From: Haladaptatus salinisoli
GTDB lineage: Archaea > Halobacteriota > Halobacteria > Halobacteriales > Haladaptataceae
DNA: 64,000 nt
Reading direction: 5' to 3'
Assembly: GCF_020614375.1 (NCBI RefSeq)
Contig: NZ_CP085327.1
Coordinates: 124,001 to 188,000 of the forward strand
This document shows, piece after piece, positions 59,651-64,000 of the stretch (positions are counted from its first letter, which is position 1; every line of letters begins with the position of its first letter). The translations under genes were made by a program, and so were the position numbers. The notes beneath the pieces are model-generated. The model had not been told where the DNA came from. It did no database searches and saw only the letters and a list, made by a program, of their open reading frames with translations.

Positions 59651-60177
59651 CGGTGGATTCTCCGGTACTGCGCCGTCAATTCGCCAGAACCACATCGATG
59701 TACTGCAAAATTCGGGAAGCCGTTTGCGATTACCTGAAGGAGGCCGGAAAATCGCCGGAGTGGGGGTAGAAACCACACGTCGATATCCCGATTAACGAGT
59801 TCGAAATCGGTTTCTGGATCCCACGGTCGCCGGTTCTTTCGACAATAAATCTCGGGAGTAGTGTACGTCCAGAATTGCTTGTGGTCGGGATCTGTCCGGG
59901 CATTTTCTCCGAGCGGAATGGTGACTTCTAACCATCCCCCGTCAGCCAAAACTCGTCCTGCTTCGGTGAAGAAGTGCTCTGGGTCTTCCAGATGCTCGAA
60001 GCAGTGGTTGACGACGAGACCACGAACGCTTGCCTCGTCGAGCGGCCACTCTCCTTCTAAATCGAATTGATGGTTGTGTACATCGGATGGCCGGATATCG
60101 TGGGTTTCTGTTGCCCGGGGATCTGGCTTTTCGCCCGCACCAAGGTCGATGATTGGTTGTTGTTTGGCTTGACTCAT
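59647..60177 (-). CDS. Class I SAM-dependent methyltransferase (glycan operon)
   Basis: A 176-residue protein. The SAM motif is IIDLGAGEKPD near residue 10, with the post-I acidic residue in THDIRPSDVHN. Motif V-like NHCFEHLEDPEHFFTEAGRVLADGGWLEVTIP follows near 58-90, the pattern of methyltransferase domain 11. It probably methylates a sugar or lipid-linked saccharide, given its 4-bp overlaps with the GT4 gene upstream and the membrane protein downstream. Confidence 0.85.
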   Translation of the reverse strand: MSQAKQQPIIDLGAGEKPDPRATETHDIRPSDVHNHQFDLEGEWPLDEASVRGLVVNHCFEHLEDPEHFFTEAGRVLADGGWLEVTIPLGENARTDPDHKQFWTYTTPEIYCRKNRRPWDPETDFELVNRDIDVWFLPPLRRFSGLLQVIANGFPNFAVHRCGSGELTAQYRRIHR

Positions 60178-61358
60178 CGAGCCCCACCATCAGACACGAC
60201 CTGTTGCTGTCCTGTGCTCGCTGCACTATCAACCTCGGTTGCATCCATCCACGGAGGGACAATTCCTGTGCGGTCTTGAGCCTCTTTGACAGCCTCATGC
60301 ATCCCTCGTCGGAATTGATGCACACTAAAGCGGTCGTCTGCGAACTGAGCAATTTCAGTGTCAGACCACTCGACACCCTCCGCTTCGAAGTGATCGATAC
60401 ACTCCTGAAGGTGGCCGACACCTCGTTCGAATGTGTATCCGTTTTCACCATCGAGAATTTGGTATTTCGTGAATCCCTCGTTCACCCCGAGAACGGGCGT
60501 TCCGGCGGCCATTGCTTCGATGGGACTCATGCCAAAGTCCTCATTCAGTGCGGCGAAGACGAACCCTTTCGCGCCGGCGAGCAACTCTCGTTTTCGTGTC
60601 TCCGTGACGAAGCCCTCAAAGTGGATATTCTCCTCGGCAATCCGTTCGAGCCGGTCTTTTTCCGGGCCTTTTCCAGCAATGCGCAGTTCGTGTCCGGAGC
60701 GGTTGAACGCCTGGACGATCTCTTCAATCCGCTTTGGCCCATCCAATCTAGAGACCGTCACATAGTAGTCCTGTGTCGGCGCGTCCGTGGGACTGTATTC
60801 ACGGGTGGGTATCGGTGGATAGACGATGCGGAGCTGGTCGTCTGGGATGTTCCAGTTCTGGTCAATCCGACGCGCAACGCGGTCGGAGTTTGCGATATGT
60901 AAGTCTGGAAATTGTGTCCGCGGGAAGTACAGTGCCCGTTGGATGTGCGTGGCCGTTCGACCGATAAACCCGTCTACTTCATGGTAGAGATCCCGGAAGA
61001 AGCGTGGCGGAGAGTGTGTGTACGCAATTACCGTTTGGTGGTCCCGGGGTTGCCACCATAGCGGTTCATTTCCGCTTGTGATGATCGTGTCGTACTGGGC
61101 CAGCTCACTGTCTGCGTTGTCTCGCCAGTGGAAACAGTGGCCGATTGCCCGCATAATCCCTCCTCGATTCATCAGCCCGTGGTAGCGACTGTTGGGTTTG
61201 ATGATGCGGATGTCGAGGTCGCTTCCTTCGGGTTGGTTCGAAGGGTCGCCATGAGCGATGTAGAGGGGGCAGTCGAAGGTGCGCGCGAGTTCCTCGGCGA
61301 GGATTTCACCGCCGCCCCGAACGTCGTAGTCTTTGTGTGCGATTGCTATGTTATTCAT
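60174..61358 (-). CDS. Family 4 glycosyltransferase, paralogue of the one at 28.6 kb
   Basis: A 394-residue GT-B enzyme. The acceptor domain has YDVRGGGEILAEELARTF and AYTHSPPRFFRDLY. The donor domain has TVSRLDGPKRIEEIVQAF, and the GT4 region NEDFGMSPIEAMAAGTPVLGVNEGFTKYQ with the two Glu. It matches the 28563 gene across both halves. It heads a three-gene operon (GT4, methyltransferase, membrane protein) with 4-bp overlaps. It probably adds a sugar to a lipid-linked or surface glycan; the sugar is unknown. Confidence 0.88.
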   Translation of the reverse strand: MNNIAIAHKDYDVRGGGEILAEELARTFDCPLYIAHGDPSNQPEGSDLDIRIIKPNSRYHGLMNRGGIMRAIGHCFHWRDNADSELAQYDTIITSGNEPLWWQPRDHQTVIAYTHSPPRFFRDLYHEVDGFIGRTATHIQRALYFPRTQFPDLHIANSDRVARRIDQNWNIPDDQLRIVYPPIPTREYSPTDAPTQDYYVTVSRLDGPKRIEEIVQAFNRSGHELRIAGKGPEKDRLERIAEENIHFEGFVTETRKRELLAGAKGFVFAALNEDFGMSPIEAMAAGTPVLGVNEGFTKYQILDGENGYTFERGVGHLQECIDHFEAEGVEWSDTEIAQFADDRFSVHQFRRGMHEAVKEAQDRTGIVPPWMDATEVDSAASTGQQQVVSDGGAR

Positions 61359-61905
61359 CGTCTAAATTACTCCTTTGAGCGTCTACAATTCCTGTGGTAC
61401 CTGCTTTGTAATTCCACACATGGATTATCCGGATTTTACTAGTACTTCTCTCCATAGTTAGATAGTAAATCACCACTATCTGATATAGTACTTGTTAATA
61501 TGTGTTGTCTTTAAAACATCATCTGGAACCACTCGTTCTCGTAACTTAGCATGTTGTGCTAAGCAACGATGCTCGATAATACGGTTGTTAGCGGACAACC
61601 TCTGCGGGTGTTCTGCATGGCCGACTGTGAGAAGGAAACGATAGAACTACCGACGCACGGACGCGCCGAAGCGGTCGCGTGTGCGTGGTTGGGTGTTACG
61701 TCACTTTGTGCGGCGCAGGTGGGGTTGGCCGCCTTCCAGTCGAGTGATTAGTTTTACGGAAACTCCCTGAAAGTAAAATAGTTTGTATAAGAACAGGATA
61801 GTTGACACGGCCAAGAATCAGCGTAACCGCTACCCAAAAGAAACACCGGTACGCAAAACACCCACTGGACGAGAACGCCGCCACGCCCCAAAACCACACC
61901 GACGA
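61359..61905. other. AT-rich intergenic stretch with a small inverted repeat
   Basis: The first 200 bases upstream of the glycan operon are A/T-rich and would hold its promoter. cttagca at 61545-61551 is inverted at 61557-61563 (tgctaag) around tgttg. One doubtful 60-residue frame is listed separately. Confidence 0.5.
61569..61751 (+). CDS. Doubtful 60-residue protein
   Basis: The frame MLDNTVVSGQPLRVFCMADCEKET includes Cys residues and an alanine-rich hydrophobic end (GVTSLCAAQVGLAAF). No family, promoter or neighbour supports it. It could also start at the internal ATG for MADCEKET. Low confidence. Confidence 0.28.
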   Translation: MLDNTVVSGQPLRVFCMADCEKETIELPTHGRAEAVACAWLGVTSLCAAQVGLAAFQSSD

Positions 61906-62130
61906 TCAGATATTCTCGATGAATATGACGAAGCCCTTTCCAAACACGAGCGTCCCAAACACCAAGATGAAACCAGCCGCCGTCGGGTGAGCGCCCGCCC
62001 AGCTAATCCATCCCGGCGTCAGAAACTGCTCAAGCGTCAATTGCCCACTCGTAAAGCGCATGAAGCGCCCGACCATGACGAAAAGTGCAATCACCGCTAA
62101 TCCCCATCCGATTGATTTTCCATAACCCAT
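61906..62130 (-). CDS. Small two-span membrane protein, unknown
   Basis: A 74-residue protein from the ATG at 62130 (MGYGKSIGWGLAVI). Two hydrophobic spans (about 7-23, 49-70) flank a polar loop with TLEQFLTPGWISWAG. No family is recognised. It is AT-richer than the core genes and sits in the accessory segment after tRNA-Trp. Confidence 0.5.
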   Translation of the reverse strand: MGYGKSIGWGLAVIALFVMVGRFMRFTSGQLTLEQFLTPGWISWAGAHPTAAGFILVFGTLVFGKGFVIFIENI

Positions 62131-62238
62131 ACCTACATACAAATATTTTCTGTAGAATTATAAATGTTATCCTACAAAAGGGTTGTTTCCCCCACTCATA
62201 ATGCTGCTCTTGGGGATGGCGGCGTTCTCGACCAGTAA

Positions 62239-62472
62239 GTGAGTAAATACGTCCCAAATCTTCTCCCTCTATTACTGCTCAGATTCGTCACTCAGCTATA
62301 CAGAAACAAGGCAGCGACCTTGGCGGTGGCTGCATCGATATTGAGTGCTGGTATATTCTCGCTGTTGGAGGGAATGTACGTTCTTGGTGGCGTCGAAGTT
62401 CTCGTTGCTGCTGGGCTGCTCGTTCTCTACGGTTTCCTCACACCCGTGAATTGCAGTGGATCGTTCGATTAG
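62239..62472 (+). CDS. Small membrane protein, unknown
   Basis: A 77-residue protein starting at GTG 62239 (VSKYVPNLLPLLLL). Two hydrophobic stretches (about 27-44 and 51-68) follow a basic segment (LYRNKAAT). No family is recognised. It is divergent from the small membrane protein at 61906. Confidence 0.42.
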   Translation: MSKYVPNLLPLLLLRFVTQLYRNKAATLAVAASILSAGIFSLLEGMYVLGGVEVLVAAGLLVLYGFLTPVNCSGSFD

Positions 62473-62640
62473 GTTGCGGGTGCGGACCAGTACCTCCACT
62501 ACCTCGGCAGGTGTCGAACTCGGTAATTCCACTTCGCGGGATGGAAGATGATTTCAACGGGGCAAAAAGACTGGAGGAACCGTCCTCCGGACCATCCCGC
62601 GGAGGGCTTCTCGTCAGCGGGGGAAGCAACGACCGGCGGA

Positions 62641-63459
62641 TTATTCGACGACCAACGTTCCGGTCATCCGGGCGGCCTTGTGCGGCTGACAGAAGTACTC
62701 GTACGTTCCGGGCGTGGTGAACGTGTGCGAGTACGTGTAGCCGGAATCGTACGTCTTGGTCTTGCCGCCCGGCGCCCCCTTCCAGTTCGCTCCCTGGGGT
62801 TGGGTTTCGGGAACGACGTTGTGGAGGTCCGATTCCCACTTCCACGTGACGGTCGTGTCGCGGGAGATTTTGGCGGCCTTGGGTTCGAATAGCAGATCAC
62901 CGTTCGGGCCGACCGCTACCGTGATCTCACTCCGTCCGGTCAGATCCGTGACCGTGCGGGGTTCTTCCGACGCCGTCTGCTCCCCCTCTTCCTCCGATTC
63001 GGTGTGCGTTTCGGTTTTCGTCGGCGAATCGGTCACTTCGACTTCGCCGGTCATTCCCGCAGCTAAGTGGGGCTGACAGTAATACTCGTACCTTCCCTGA
63101 GTTTCGAAGGTGTGCGTGAAGCTGAAGCCGGTGTCGTACGTTTTCGCCGGATCACCTGGCGACCCAGTCCAGTTGGCGTTTTTCGGTTGCGTTTCAACGA
63201 CGATGTTGTGGATGTCGGACTCCCAGATCCACTCGATGGTTCCGCCCGGCGGAATCGTCACTTCCGCCGGTTCGAACGTATATGTCCCTCCCGGGCCGAC
63301 CTTAACGGTCGCATCGGGTTCGGTGGTTGTGGTGGTAGTCGACGTCTCGGCGTTCGTCCCACCGGGATTCGCTGACGAGAGACAGCCAGCGAGCGTTGCA
63401 CCGGTGAGCGTTGCGCCGGTGACCGTGAGGAACGTGCGGCGGTCGAGATCGTGGTTCAT
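62641..63459 (-). CDS. Halocyanin-like lipoprotein with two cupredoxin domains
   Basis: A 272-residue protein from the ATG at 63459. A Tat-type RRTFLTVTGATLTGATLAGC gives a lipid-anchored Cys near residue 26. Two cupredoxin domains follow (about 55-155 and 185-272). Each has His (DIHNIVVE; DLHNVVPE), Cys-His (YYCQPHLA; YFCQPHKA) and Met (GMTGEV; RMTGTL). A Thr/Glu-rich linker joins them. The repeat suggests internal duplication and two copper centres. It should carry electrons on the outer face. Confidence 0.88.
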   Translation of the reverse strand: MNHDLDRRTFLTVTGATLTGATLAGCLSSANPGGTNAETSTTTTTTEPDATVKVGPGGTYTFEPAEVTIPPGGTIEWIWESDIHNIVVETQPKNANWTGSPGDPAKTYDTGFSFTHTFETQGRYEYYCQPHLAAGMTGEVEVTDSPTKTETHTESEEEGEQTASEEPRTVTDLTGRSEITVAVGPNGDLLFEPKAAKISRDTTVTWKWESDLHNVVPETQPQGANWKGAPGGKTKTYDSGYTYSHTFTTPGTYEYFCQPHKAARMTGTLVVE

Positions 63460-63576
63460 GGGTGAAGTCCATTGGTGACTAACATCTTTTTGGTAAAAAA
63501 TACCGGTACCGATTCTCAGGTCCTGAAAATCGGCTTCGTAGAAGCGAATTCCGCTATCCAGTACGATTTGGCACAC

Positions 63577-63999
63577 CTACTCCGGCCGGTCGTCCCCGTT
63601 TTTATCGCGCCGGTCTTCGGAGAAGAGGTCACGGGCGAGCGCACCGACGTCGCCTTGGGTCAGTTTCCCATCCCGGTCGAAATCCAGCGCCGCGACCTGT
63701 TCGTCGTTCAGATCGAGGTGATCGCGCTGGTAGGTCGCGATGATCGCCAACGCAGCCACGTCCCCGGATGTAAATCGACCGTCGCCGTTGGCGTCTTCGT
63801 AGAGTCCGTCGCCGGTGAGATCCTGTGGCGGATCGAATTTGAAGAGAACGACGCCGCGCTTTTCGATGACTAGCGGGTTCGGGAAGACCGTCTTCTCCCC
63901 TTTGACGGCTCTCCCGGAGAGCGCGACTGTAATCGTCGGGTCGTCCGTATCGTTGTTCGTTATCCGGAGCGTCGCCGTCTTCTTGCTCGGGCGGGTCGG
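63577..63999 (-). CDS. C-terminal part of a surface protein with a dockerin-like calcium domain (partial)
   Basis: The 140 visible residues end at 63577; the gene continues past the window. An Ig-like segment (SKKTATLRITNNDTDDPTIT, ending SGRAVKGEKTVFPNP) is followed by two EF-hand-like loops (DLTGDGLYEDANGDGRFTSGD and LDFDRDGKLTQGD). Each loop leads into an ALA-type helix, the arrangement of dockerin type I modules. Acidic loops should bind calcium. It is probably an exported cell-surface protein, convergent in sense with the halocyanin-like gene. Confidence 0.72.
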   Translation of the reverse strand, partial: PTRPSKKTATLRITNNDTDDPTITVALSGRAVKGEKTVFPNPLVIEKRGVVLFKFDPPQDLTGDGLYEDANGDGRFTSGDVAALAIIATYQRDHLDLNDEQVAALDFDRDGKLTQGDVGALARDLFSEDRRDKNGDDRPE

Positions 64000-64000
64000 C

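Noticed and set aside
1..64000. CRISPR array or Cas genes
   Set aside because: No regularly spaced direct repeats and no Cas-like proteins were seen.
1..64000. Complete insertion sequence or transposase
   Set aside because: No transposase motifs or paired terminal repeats were found; the only mobile-element trace is the integrase remnant at 46909-47180.

Overview
The window is a 64 kb piece of a halophilic archaeal (class Halobacteria) chromosome, seen high in GC with acidic, Asp/Glu-rich proteins. Supporting signs are a predicted archaeal N-glycosylation locus with AglB and AglJ, halocyanin-type copper proteins with twin-arginine lipoprotein signals, an archaeal-type phosphopantetheine adenylyltransferase, a TFIIB-like protein, a DacZ diadenylate cyclase, an intron-bearing tRNA-Trp, and many genes that appear leaderless with an AT-rich box about 27 nt upstream of the start. 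Genus cannot be fixed from the sequence alone.

Layout. 0-8 kb: a partial hexapeptide acyltransferase, the dacZ-mscS pair, a PadR-like regulator, an acyl-CoA dehydrogenase, small unknown proteins, a NUDIX enzyme and an RNA-binding protein. 8-15 kb: UDP-GlcNAc supply (GlmU-type enzyme and GlmS), an acyl-CoA synthetase and an amidase. 15-26 kb: a FilR1-like regulator diverging from an MFS exporter across a striking set of inverted repeats, tRNA-Leu, a TFIIB-like protein, CoaD, an FKBP, a sequon-rich exported protein, pyrBI, and a MinD-like/RecA-like ATPase pair. 26-37 kb: the main glycan locus: AglJ, several glycosyltransferases, an atypical sulfatase-fold enzyme, a flippase, AglB and a DUF368 (PopT-type) polyprenyl-phosphate transporter. 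37-46 kb: an anchored cupredoxin, an FNT channel, glpABC, a PRC-barrel protein and a TrkA-N/DHH protein, ending at tRNA-Lys. 46-47.3 kb: an AT-rich scar with a lipoprotein and a frameshifted integrase remnant. 47.3-58 kb: small membrane proteins, an HTH plus two DUF7521-like proteins, halocyanin, a Tat-exported M14-like enzyme, LysE, an orphan methyltransferase, guaB and the DUF5794/DUF5795 pair. 58-64 kb: intron-containing tRNA-Trp followed by an accessory segment with a frameshifted DUF488 gene, a gene fragment, a second small glycan operon, small membrane proteins, a two-domain halocyanin and the C-terminus of a dockerin-like surface protein.

How the parts fit. GlmS/GlmU feed amino-sugar nucleotides to the glycan locus. 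AglJ and the other transferases build the lipid-linked glycan, the flippase moves it outward, AglB transfers it to protein, and the DUF368 transporter is well placed to return the spent lipid phosphate. The sequon-rich exported protein, the halocyanins and the surface protein are plausible acceptors. Two tRNA genes (Lys and Trp) are flanked by broken or foreign-looking genes, marking them as integration sites.
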